Below, one piece after another: positions 18,661-26,386 of a stretch of 60,811 nt of DNA. Position 1 is the first letter of the stretch. The number at the start of each line of letters is the position of its first letter. This DNA is from Hyphomicrobiales bacterium (GTDB lineage Bacteria > Pseudomonadota > Alphaproteobacteria > Rhizobiales > NORP267): assembly GCA_030688605.1 (NCBI GenBank), contig JAUYJB010000090.1:1-60811 (forward strand), read 5' to 3'. The notes beneath the pieces are model-generated. The model had not been told where the DNA came from. It was given only the letters and a program-made list of their open reading frames with translations, and did not search any database. A program made the position numbers and the translations under genes.

Positions 18661-19399
18661 ACGGCTGCACCAAGAAGAACTCGACCAGGAGCATGACGGC
18701 GACGAAGACCAGAGTGTAGCCGAGGATGGCCGCCACGTCGAAAAGCTGGAAATAGAGGTGGATCTGGAAGCCGACGCCGTTCGAGCGGCCGAGAAGCTCG
18801 ACGATGAGCACGATCTTCCAGATCAGCGCGATGCCGGAACGGGTTGCGGCGGCGATGTAGGGCTGAAGCTGCGGCACCACCACGTCGCGCAACAGCTTCA
18901 GGCGCGAGAAGCGGTAGACCTGCGCCATTTCCGAATAGGCCGGATCGAGCGCGCGCGAGCCTTCGCGCAAGGTGACGACGACGTTCGGAATCTTGTTGAC
19001 GGCGACCGCGCCGATCGCCGCCGCCTCGTTGAGGCCGAACCAGATATAGGCCAGCACAATGACGACCAGCGCCGGGATGTTGAGAAACAGGATCAGCCAG
19101 GGGTCGAGGATGCGGTCGGCAAGCCGGCTGCGGCCGAGCCACAGGCCGATGGCCCCGCCGACGACCATCGCCACCAGGAAGGCGGCGGCGACCCGCCATA
19201 GCGTCATGCCGAGGTGAAAGAACAGATCGCCAGCGGCCGCCTCGCGCAGCACCACGCGGGCGACCGCCGCCGGACCCGGCAGGATGCGCGGATCGGCGAA
19301 GGCGGCAAGCAACGCCCAGGCAAGCCCGATGGCGATCAGCGAGCCAAGCGGGATGGCCGCGACTGCGACCGCCCGGTTGAAACGCCGGTCAGAAGCCAT
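18620..19399 (-). CDS. Nitrate/sulfonate/taurine-type ABC transporter permease
   Basis: Inner-membrane protein of 259 residues with six hydrophobic segments. The cytoplasmic EAA-like loop, which docks on the ATPase, reads VVTLREGSRALDPAYSEMAQ followed by VVPQLQPYIAAATRSG. The overall layout is that of SsuC/TauC permeases. It overlaps the binding-protein gene by 11 bases and the ATPase gene by 41 bases, indicating translational coupling. Companion subunits flank it on both sides. Confidence 0.92.
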   Translation of the reverse strand: MASDRRFNRAVAVAAIPLGSLIAIGLAWALLAAFADPRILPGPAAVARVVLREAAAGDLFFHLGMTLWRVAAAFLVAMVVGGAIGLWLGRSRLADRILDPWLILFLNIPALVVIVLAYIWFGLNEAAAIGAVAVNKIPNVVVTLREGSRALDPAYSEMAQVYRFSRLKLLRDVVVPQLQPYIAAATRSGIALIWKIVLIVELLGRSNGVGFQIHLYFQLFDVAAILGYTLVFVAVMLLVEFFLVQPFENRATRWRPRPA

Positions 19400-20378
19400 G
19401 CTTCAGCGTCGCCCAATAGGTCCCGTGGCTCATCGTCATCGAGGCGCCGACGAGCCGTTCGCCGCCGAGCTCGGCGAGGATGCCGTAAAGGCGCGCCGCA
19501 TCGGCCTCCTCCTCGGCGGTGGGCCGTGACGGGATGCCCTCCCGGAAGCGGGTCATCAGCGCGTTGAGATGCGCCGCGTCGTCGGACTTTATGATTGCGT
19601 CGAGCCTTTGCCACTCTGCGTCCGAGCCTGCCAGAATCTGCTTGGCCGCGCGCGAGGCCTTGACGAAGCCGATGGCCGCGGCGGGATGCGCGTTCGCCCA
19701 TTTTTCGTGAAAGACATAGCCGATGGCGGCGATGCGGCCGGTCGCGCCGAGCGCGATCGCCGCCTCGTCGGCGCCGATGAGCCGCCGGAAGCCGCGCGCC
19801 TCGAGCTTGGCGCAGTAGTGCCAGAAATTGAGCACCGCATCGAGCTCGCCCTGGACCGCCTTCTCGGCGAGCAGCGGCGCCGCGCCGTAAACAGGTCGCG
19901 CCGCCTTGGCGAGGTCGATTCCGAAATCACGCTTGGCCAGGCCCTGGATCAGGAGCCAGCCCTTGTCGAGCGGACCGCCGGCGACGCCGATCTTCCTGTT
20001 CTTCAGGTCGGCGAGCGTGCGGATCGGCGAGGCGTCTGGAACCATGATGGCGCCCACCGACGAGGAGAAGGGAACGAATGTGAGGTCCTGCCCAGCGCTG
20101 CGCTGGCGCGACACCCACAGCCAGTCGCTGACGATCACGTCGACCTCGCCGGCCTGCAGCGCCACGTTTGTCGCATCCTCGCCGGCGAACAGGACGACCT
20201 CGACGTCAATGCCCTCCACCTCATCCAGTCGGTGTTGCTTGATGCTGTCGAGCTCCCAGTTGACGGTGCCGAACTTCAGCACGCCGACGCGAACCGCTTC
20301 GGCGGCCTGGATATTTGGAATGAAGACGAGGACCGCGATCGCGGCTGCGATCGCGCGCACGAATGGCAAAGCGGCCAT
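19389..20378 (-). CDS. NitT/TauT-type ABC transporter substrate-binding protein
   Basis: Periplasmic protein of 329 residues with a signal peptide (about 1-25, ending NIQAAEA). The mature sequence starts VRVGVLKFGTVNWELDSIK and has GEDATNVALQAGEVDVIVSD and KNRKIGVAGGPLDKGW segments typical of the SsuA/TauA/NrtA fold. Ligand unknown. The ATG has a strong GGGAGGAA ribosome site. It is the first gene of a minus-strand operon starting in a 130-base divergent gap shared with the ankyrin gene. I recall similar binding proteins near PQQ-dehydrogenase genes in related bacteria, so a link to that system is plausible. Confidence 0.9.
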   Translation of the reverse strand: MAALPFVRAIAAAIAVLVFIPNIQAAEAVRVGVLKFGTVNWELDSIKQHRLDEVEGIDVEVVLFAGEDATNVALQAGEVDVIVSDWLWVSRQRSAGQDLTFVPFSSSVGAIMVPDASPIRTLADLKNRKIGVAGGPLDKGWLLIQGLAKRDFGIDLAKAARPVYGAAPLLAEKAVQGELDAVLNFWHYCAKLEARGFRRLIGADEAAIALGATGRIAAIGYVFHEKWANAHPAAAIGFVKASRAAKQILAGSDAEWQRLDAIIKSDDAAHLNALMTRFREGIPSRPTAEEEADAARLYGILAELGGERLVGASMTMSHGTYWATLKHGF

Positions 20379-20508
20379 GAAATTCCTCCCGACCATAGTT
20401 TCGAATGATTGTAAGTAATCCGCGACAGCAAGGAAACTGCGCTTTAGGCTGGAGCGGTTTCCTTTCGGCGGTTGCGCGGCGGCGCAGCCAGCCTGTCGGT
20501 GGAAGGCC

Positions 20509-21468
20509 ATGCGATACGGATTACGGTTCCTGCTTGCAATATTGCCCGCTGCGCTTCTTGCGACTTCGGCCGAAGGCCTGACGCCCCTGCCACAGGGCGC
20601 GGACGGGGCTCCAGCCGGGGACGGGAACGTCTTCGTCTGCACCGAGCTGCGCGATGGCATCCGCCAGAAGGCGCGCGAGCTCAACGAGCGCCGGCTCGAC
20701 TTCTTCCTGTTCGAGGCCGCCGAAAAGGGCTGCCCCGAGATCGTCGCCGAGCTGATCGAGGATGGCGCCTCGGTCGCCGCCCGCGACCGGTTCGGCAATA
20801 TCGCCCTGCACCATGCCGCGAGCGCAGGCCATGTGGAGATCATGGAATTCCTCCTGCAAAAGGGCTCGAACATCGAGCAGCCCAATCTCGCCGGCTCGAC
20901 GCCGCTTTTGAGCGCGGTGACCGGCAACCGCCGCAAGGCGGTCCAATTCCTGCTCGAGGCGGGCGCGGGCACGGGGCTCGTCAGCCGCAACGGCATAACG
21001 CCGCTGGCGGCAGCGGCCTTCCATGGCAATGACCGCATCGCGCGGCTTCTGATGGAGCACGGCGCCGATCCCGCGGAAGCCGACGGCACCGGCAAGGGGC
21101 CGATCGTCTACGCCGCCGCGCGCGGCTATGTCGGCATCGTCGAGACGCTCCTCGACCAGGGCGTCGATGTCGACCATCGCTACGGCCACGGGCTGACCGC
21201 TCTGATGTGGGCGGCCGGCCACACCAACGACACGCCGGAGAGCGACGGGCTGAAAATGGTCGAGCTGCTGGTCGGCCGCGGCGCCGACATCGAGGCGGAG
21301 GATGATCGCGGCTGGACGCCGGTGATGACCGCGGCCGCGCGCGGCCATGCCGCCATCGTGCGGTTCCTGAAGCAGCGCGGGGCGGATATCGGCCACAAGG
21401 CCAGGGACGGCCGCGGGGCGATCGAGCTTGCCGCCGACGAAACCGTGAAAAAGGCGCTCGGCGAATAG
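20509..21468 (+). CDS. Exported ankyrin-repeat protein
   Basis: Protein of 319 residues with a signal peptide (about 1-22) and a run of about seven ankyrin repeats from residue 60 to the end; clear repeat cores are GNIALHHAASAGHVEIMEFL, GITPLAAAAFHGNDRIARLL and GWTPVMTAAARGHAAIVRFL. Ankyrin repeats are protein-protein interaction scaffolds. An exported one beside a periplasmic quinoprotein, its cytochrome and an ABC system suggests a chaperone or assembly role in the periplasm, as proposed for other bacterial exported ankyrin proteins such as AnkB beside catalase; that is inference. It runs convergent with the cytochrome gene. Confidence 0.9.
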   Translation: MRYGLRFLLAILPAALLATSAEGLTPLPQGADGAPAGDGNVFVCTELRDGIRQKARELNERRLDFFLFEAAEKGCPEIVAELIEDGASVAARDRFGNIALHHAASAGHVEIMEFLLQKGSNIEQPNLAGSTPLLSAVTGNRRKAVQFLLEAGAGTGLVSRNGITPLAAAAFHGNDRIARLLMEHGADPAEADGTGKGPIVYAAARGYVGIVETLLDQGVDVDHRYGHGLTALMWAAGHTNDTPESDGLKMVELLVGRGADIEAEDDRGWTPVMTAAARGHAAIVRFLKQRGADIGHKARDGRGAIELAADETVKKALGE

Positions 21469-21490
21469 CGGGAGCGCGAGTGTCCGGAGC

Positions 21491-22072
21491 TCACAGCCCG
21501 GCAAGAAAAGCCGCCATGGCGCGAATTTCGTCCTCCGAGAAGCTTGCCATCAGAGCGGCCATTTCAGGCGCGTTCATGCGCCGCTTATATTTGAAATCGA
21601 GCATCGTCTTGTCGAGATAGGCCACCGTCTGGCCGGCCATGCGCGGGATGCGGCTGTCGCCGGGATAGGTGGCGAGATGGCACTGCGGACACTGGCCCGC
21701 GGTGGCGACCCTGTGCCCAATGGCGTTGTCTTCATCGGAGGCCTTGTAGCCCAGCGCCGGCCATTTGCGCTCGGAGAAATATTGCGCCAGAGCCTTCATC
21801 TCGTCGCGGCTCAGATCGGCGACGACCGGCTGCATGGTCTCGCTGGCGCGCCGCCTGGCCTGGTAGTCGCGAAGCTGGGTGTAGACGTAGAAATATTCCT
21901 GCCCCCAGATGATGGGAGCTTCCTCCAGCACCGGCCGGCCGTCGGCGCCATGGCAGGTGGCGCACAGCTCGACTCTGTCGGCGATCTCCGCCGGCGGATC
22001 GTCGGCGCGTCCATACCCCGCAAGGGTCAGCGAGAAAACGAGAACGATTGCGAACAGGGTAGACAGGCGCAC
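21491..22072 (-). CDS. Dihaem cytochrome c (c4-like)
   Basis: Periplasmic protein of 193 residues with a signal peptide (about 1-23) and two haem-binding motifs, CATCH at 37-41 and CPQCH at 128-132, each in its own cytochrome c domain; likely axial methionines follow each. The layout resembles cytochrome c4. It lies just downstream of the PQQ dehydrogenase on the same strand and is the natural electron acceptor, passing electrons to a terminal oxidase. I chose the GTG start because GGAGG lies 9 bases upstream; a TTG seven codons earlier is the alternative. Confidence 0.93.
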   Translation of the reverse strand: MRLSTLFAIVLVFSLTLAGYGRADDPPAEIADRVELCATCHGADGRPVLEEAPIIWGQEYFYVYTQLRDYQARRRASETMQPVVADLSRDEMKALAQYFSERKWPALGYKASDEDNAIGHRVATAGQCPQCHLATYPGDSRIPRMAGQTVAYLDKTMLDFKYKRRMNAPEMAALMASFSEDEIRAMAAFLAGL

Positions 22073-22151
22073 CTCGAATATCCTCCGGCACAAGGAAACG
22101 GAGCGCCCCGCGGGGCGCTCCGCCTGTCTTTAGCGCAACTCGGTTCCGGCG

Positions 22152-23849
22152 TCACTCGGCCAGGGTGAAGGCGATGATGTTGTTGCCGCGCTTGTAGTTG
22201 AGCTGGGTATTGCCGCCGGCGGCGACGACGATGTACTGCTTGCCGTCGACCGTGTAGGAGGCGGGCGGCGCGTTGACGCCGGCGCCGGCCTGGAAGTTCC
22301 ACAGCACCGCGCCCGTCTCCGCGTCGTAGGCCTTGAACTGGCCGTTGCCCTCGCCGGTGAACACCAGTCCGCCGGCGGTCGCCAGCACGCCGCCGATCAT
22401 CGGCTGCTCGGTCTTCACCTGCCAGCGGATATCGCCGGTGTTGTAGTCGACGGCCGTGACATTGCCCCACTGCTCCTCTTCCGGGATCACCTTGAAGGCG
22501 CCGCCGAGCCACAACTTGCCTTCCGGATAAGGCGTCGACTCGACGTGATAGGTCATCGGCTGGTGCAGATTGATGGCGTAGGTCAGGCCGAGGCCCGGGT
22601 TCGCGGCCATCGGCGACCATTCGACGCCGCCATTGGCGCCGGGCAGCATCCGCGCGCCGTCGGCCGTCGGCAGCACCCACATGTTCTCCTGCGGCACCAT
22701 CGCCTCGGAGAAGCGGATCAGGCTGCAGTCGCGGCGGTCATGCACATAGACGTGGCCGGACTTGCCGCCGTGGATGACGCCGGGAACCGTCTCACCCTCG
22801 GCGTTCTGGACGTCGACGAGGATCGGTGGGCTGACCGCGTCGAGGTCCCATACGTCGTGGGCGATATACTGGAAGTGGCAGGCATATTCGCCGGTATTCA
22901 GGTCCACCGAGACAAGGGAGTCCGTATACAGATTGTCGCCCGGACGCAGCGCCCCGTCGAGGTCGGGCGACGGATTGCCGACGACGAAAAAGATACGGTT
23001 CATCTCCAGGTCGACCGCCGGGTTCTGCCACACGCCGCCGCCCAGGGTCTTATAAGGATCGCCCATCTTTTCGAGCGCCGCCTTCTCGGCCGCGATGTCG
23101 CGCAGCATGTCGCGCCCGGTCGCGTCATGGGTCGCCCACACGCCGACCGAGTTCTCGGGGACCGTGTTGAAGGTCCACTTGAGATCGCCGGTCTTGGCGT
23201 CATACGCCTTGACGAAGCCGCGGATGCCGTACTCGCCACCATTGGTGCCGATCAGGATCATGCCGTTGACGGCGGTCGGCGCCATGGTCTCGCTGTAGCC
23301 GAGCTCCGGATCGGCGATCTGCTGCTCCCAGACCACCTTGCCGGTCTTGGCGTCGAGCGTGCCCAGATAGACCATGTCGCCATGGGCCGCGACGCCGCGA
23401 TTGTTGGGGCCGCAGCAATAGGTGGTGACCGGTCCCATCGCGTGTTTGTAGTGCCAGATCTCCGCGCCGGTGCGCGCATCGAGCGCGTGGACGTGGTCGA
23501 ACGCGGTCGTCACATACATGATGCCGTTGACCACGATCGGCGTCGTCTCCATGGTCTCGACGATTTCCGTCTGGAAGATCCACGCCGGGCGAAGCTTGCT
23601 GACATTGGAGACGTTGATCTGGCGGTTCGGGTAGAACCGCGTCTGACTGTAATTACCGTTGGTGTGCAGGAAGTTGTTGCCGTCGCCAGCGGCGCGACTG
23701 AGCAGGTCCTGCGTCACCGTGCCCATATCGCCGTAAAGCGTGCCTTTCTCGCCCTCCTGGGCATTCAATCCGGTCTGGCTGAGCACGAACCCAACCAGGC
23801 CCGCCATGGCAATATAGGTCCCCTGCCATCGGCTTTTCACACGTGACAT
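22152..23849 (-). CDS. PQQ-dependent alcohol dehydrogenase with lanthanide-type metal site
   Basis: Periplasmic quinoprotein of 565 residues, signal peptide about 1-30, eight-bladed propeller, no C-terminal cytochrome domain. The vicinal disulfide over PQQ is C145-C146 ([10 protein letters not shown]). Metal ligands fit E206 (GGEYG), N292 (VVGNPSPD) and catalytic D335; two residues on is D337 (VWDLD). In this family an Asp at +2 is the mark of lanthanide enzymes (XoxF, ExaF, PedH), while calcium enzymes have Ala, Ser or Thr. About 35 residues between 240 and 275 look like an insertion relative to XoxF. The ribosome site is strong (GGGAGGAA). Substrate could be methanol, ethanol or another primary alcohol. 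It faces pedA2 divergently. Confidence 0.93.
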   Translation of the reverse strand: MSRVKSRWQGTYIAMAGLVGFVLSQTGLNAQEGEKGTLYGDMGTVTQDLLSRAAGDGNNFLHTNGNYSQTRFYPNRQINVSNVSKLRPAWIFQTEIVETMETTPIVVNGIMYVTTAFDHVHALDARTGAEIWHYKHAMGPVTTYCCGPNNRGVAAHGDMVYLGTLDAKTGKVVWEQQIADPELGYSETMAPTAVNGMILIGTNGGEYGIRGFVKAYDAKTGDLKWTFNTVPENSVGVWATHDATGRDMLRDIAAEKAALEKMGDPYKTLGGGVWQNPAVDLEMNRIFFVVGNPSPDLDGALRPGDNLYTDSLVSVDLNTGEYACHFQYIAHDVWDLDAVSPPILVDVQNAEGETVPGVIHGGKSGHVYVHDRRDCSLIRFSEAMVPQENMWVLPTADGARMLPGANGGVEWSPMAANPGLGLTYAINLHQPMTYHVESTPYPEGKLWLGGAFKVIPEEEQWGNVTAVDYNTGDIRWQVKTEQPMIGGVLATAGGLVFTGEGNGQFKAYDAETGAVLWNFQAGAGVNAPPASYTVDGKQYIVVAAGGNTQLNYKRGNNIIAFTLAE

Positions 23850-23917
23850 GATTTCCTCCCTCTGACGTGAATTTTGCCGCGAACGAACCGTTCTAACTTC
23901 GACGGCTACATGTTTAA

Positions 23918-23931
23918 TAGAATTAATTCTA
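23918..23931. promoter_or_regulatory. AT-rich perfect palindrome in the divergent dehydrogenase/pedA2 promoter region
   Basis: TAGAATTAATTCTA is a perfect 14-bp palindrome in an AT-rich island within very GC-rich DNA, between two divergent genes. A TTCTAAC element occurs both within its right end and at about 23891-23897. It is a good candidate operator for a regulator of alcohol or lanthanide response, but no regulator gene is present in the cluster. Confidence 0.45.
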
Positions 23932-24015
23932 ACATATGGGCAACGCAATTGCACCGGATCGTTGGTACGATGGCGGTCCGGTCTTCACCTGGTGGCGTTC
24001 ATGGAGATCAGTGCA

Positions 24016-25164
24016 ATGACTGAGGCTTTTCGATGGCCGCTCCGGCCGCTTCGGGCCGTTTTCGCGCGGCTGATCATTGGCGGGCGAGTTGCGCCAAGGG
24101 CAGATACCGTGAGCACGGCATCCCGTCAAATTACAGAGGAGCAGGAGACGGCATGGCGTGATCGCCGCCGCACGCGGGGTCTGCAAACGAGAGCCGTCGT
24201 GGTCCTCCTCGCCAGTGCCGGGTGCAGCCTGATTGCAAGCGACGCCGTTGCAGCGGGCAGCGGCCGTGTCATCGTCAGCAACGAAAAATCCAACACCTTG
24301 ACCGTCCTCGATGCGAACCACGAGGTGGTGCAGACCATCGAGACCTGCGCCCGCCCGCGCGGCATGCATTTTTCCGCTGACCGCAGCAAGTTCTTCGTCG
24401 GCTGCGCCGACGACAGCACCATCGCCATCTACGAGACGGCAGGCCTCAAGCTCGTCTCGCGCATCCGCAATGCCGAGGAGCCGGAGACCTTCGATCTCCA
24501 CCCGGACGGCCGCCGTCTGTACGTGTCCAACGAGGAGGATTCGGCGGCCAGTGTCTTTGACGTGGAGACGGGCGAGCTCATCGCCGAATACGAGACCGGC
24601 GCAGAGCCCGAGGGCGTGCAGATCACCAGCGACGGCCGGCTGGTCTTCGTCGCATCGGAAGCGGCGAATCTGGTGCACGTCATCGATACCGAAAAGGATG
24701 CGGTCATCAAGAGCATCCTGGTCGACACGCGGCCGCGGCGATTCGCCCTGACGGCCGACGAGAAGGAGTTGTGGGTCTCGGCCGAGCTTGCCGGCATTGT
24801 CGACATCATCGACGTCGAAACCTTGACCCTCGTCGGCGATATCACCTTCCTGCCGACGGGCTACCGCAAGGAACAGGTGACTCCGGTCGATGTCCTCATC
24901 ACCCGCGACGGCAGCCGCGCCTATGTGGCGCTCGGCAGGGCGAACCATGTGGCGGTGGTCGACGTGGCGACCCGCTCGGTGCTCAAATACATCCTGGTGG
25001 GAAAACGCGCCTGGGGCCTGGCGCTGACCGCGGACGAGAAGACGCTGTATGTGGCGAACGGCCTGTCCGACGACATAACCATCATCGATACCCAAACGCT
25101 TCGGGCCGTCAAGTCGGTGCCCGTCGGCATGGTCCCCTACGGCATCCTGATCGATGACCAATAG
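24016..25164 (+). CDS. pedA2: PQQ-associated YVTN beta-propeller protein (PedA2-like)
   Basis: Predicted periplasmic seven-bladed propeller of the family found beside PQQ-dependent alcohol dehydrogenases. YVTN-type repeats recur about every 42 residues (GRVIVSNEKSNTLTVLD, GRRLYVSNEEDSAASVFDV, SRAYVALGRANHVAVVDV, KTLYVANGLSDDITIID). In Pseudomonas its homologue is part of the lanthanide-uptake ABC system. The start is uncertain: the signal-like hydrophobic segment (AVVVLLASAGCSLIA) begins about 65 residues after this ATG, and the only closer start I see is GTG at 24109. The ATG has a GGAG site nine bases upstream. The gene overlaps pedA1 by 11 bases. Confidence 0.86.
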   Translation: MTEAFRWPLRPLRAVFARLIIGGRVAPRADTVSTASRQITEEQETAWRDRRRTRGLQTRAVVVLLASAGCSLIASDAVAAGSGRVIVSNEKSNTLTVLDANHEVVQTIETCARPRGMHFSADRSKFFVGCADDSTIAIYETAGLKLVSRIRNAEEPETFDLHPDGRRLYVSNEEDSAASVFDVETGELIAEYETGAEPEGVQITSDGRLVFVASEAANLVHVIDTEKDAVIKSILVDTRPRRFALTADEKELWVSAELAGIVDIIDVETLTLVGDITFLPTGYRKEQVTPVDVLITRDGSRAYVALGRANHVAVVDVATRSVLKYILVGKRAWGLALTADEKTLYVANGLSDDITIIDTQTLRAVKSVPVGMVPYGILIDDQ

Positions 25165-26344
25165 GCTGTTCATCGCCTTTGTCTGGCTTTGGCTGGTGCT
25201 TGCCAGCGGCGCCGATGCGCAGAACGGCGGGCTTGCCTTCGTCTATCTCTACCGTGCCGATGATGCCGCTTATCAGCTGCAGCGGGCCTATACCGGCCTG
25301 CTCCTGCACCAGGAACACCGTCCGCTTGACGGCGCGAGACTTGCGGTCCGCGACAGCCGCATGATCGCAAGCGCGATTGCGCTTGCCTTCGATCTCGTGG
25401 AGCGCGAGATCGCGCCTGGAACCTCCGCCGTTCAGGCCATCGAAGCGGCGCAGGCCGAGAATAGCGCCAAGGTCTTTCTCCTCGACCTGCCGGAAGAAGA
25501 CGTGATCGCTACGGCCCGACATTTCCGCGACACGCCAGGCCTGATCCTCTTCAACGTGCGGCATGGGGACATCCGGCTGCGCGGCGAGGACTGCTCGCCG
25601 GCGCTGTTTCACGTTGTCCCCAGCGACTCCATGCTCGCCGACGCGCTGGCGCAATATCTGAGGCAGCGGAGCTGGCAGCGGGTTCTGGTGCTGGCCAGCG
25701 ATGCAGCCCGCGACCGCGCCGTCGCCGACGCCTTCGAGGCCGCGGCCAAGAAGTTTCGGCTCGACATCGTCGACCGCCGCGTCTTCATCCTCAGCAACGA
25801 CCCGCGCGAGCGCGAAGAGAACAACACGCTGCTGCTGACCGGAGGGGCAAGCTACGACGTCGTTTTCCTCGCCGATTCGGAAGGCGAGTTCGGGCGCTAC
25901 GTTCCCTTCGCAACCTATCTGCCGCGCCCCGTCGTCGGCAGCGAGGGGCTGCACGCGGCGGCCTGGCACTGGACCTTGGAGCGGTACGGCGCACCGCAGC
26001 TCAACCAGCGCTTCGACAAGCTCGCCGGAAGGCGCATGGGCAACGCCGACTGGGCGGGATGGGCGGCGGTGCGCGGCATCGTCGAAGCGGTCGCGCGGGC
26101 AAAGACGACGGATACTGACCGCCTGCGCCGGTTCCTGGTCGACGATGCCTTCACCTTCGACATGTATAAGGGCGTGGCGGGGAATTTCCGGCCCTGGGAC
26201 CGTCAGCTGCGCCAGCCCATTCTCCTGCACACCGATCGGGCGGTCATCGCCATAGCGCCTGTGGAGGGCTTTCTGCACCAGCGCAACACGCTGGACACGC
26301 TCGGCGCGGACGCCCCGGAATCGGCCTGTCCCGCGGGGCCGTGA
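25154..26344 (+). CDS. pedA1: PQQ-associated ABC transporter binding protein (PedA1-like)
   Basis: Periplasmic protein of 396 residues with a signal peptide (about 1-22, ending SGADA). It has the Leu/Ile/Val-binding-protein fold of the family that accompanies PQQ-alcohol dehydrogenases: FVYLYRADDAAYQLQRAYTG near the start, KVFLLDLPEEDV in the middle and the WAGWAAVRGIVEAV and FDMYKGVAGNFRPWDRQLRQ segments near the end. In Pseudomonas putida the homologue PedA1 belongs to PedA1A2BC, reported to be needed for growth on scarce lanthanides. The bound ligand (free metal, chelate or alcohol product) is not shown by sequence. It is coupled to pedA2 by overlap. Confidence 0.88.
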   Translation: MTNRLFIAFVWLWLVLASGADAQNGGLAFVYLYRADDAAYQLQRAYTGLLLHQEHRPLDGARLAVRDSRMIASAIALAFDLVEREIAPGTSAVQAIEAAQAENSAKVFLLDLPEEDVIATARHFRDTPGLILFNVRHGDIRLRGEDCSPALFHVVPSDSMLADALAQYLRQRSWQRVLVLASDAARDRAVADAFEAAAKKFRLDIVDRRVFILSNDPREREENNTLLLTGGASYDVVFLADSEGEFGRYVPFATYLPRPVVGSEGLHAAAWHWTLERYGAPQLNQRFDKLAGRRMGNADWAGWAAVRGIVEAVARAKTTDTDRLRRFLVDDAFTFDMYKGVAGNFRPWDRQLRQPILLHTDRAVIAIAPVEGFLHQRNTLDTLGADAPESACPAGP

Positions 26345-26386
26345 CGGCAAGCCCGCGGCAATTTCGGGCTTACGGGCGGCGGCCGG

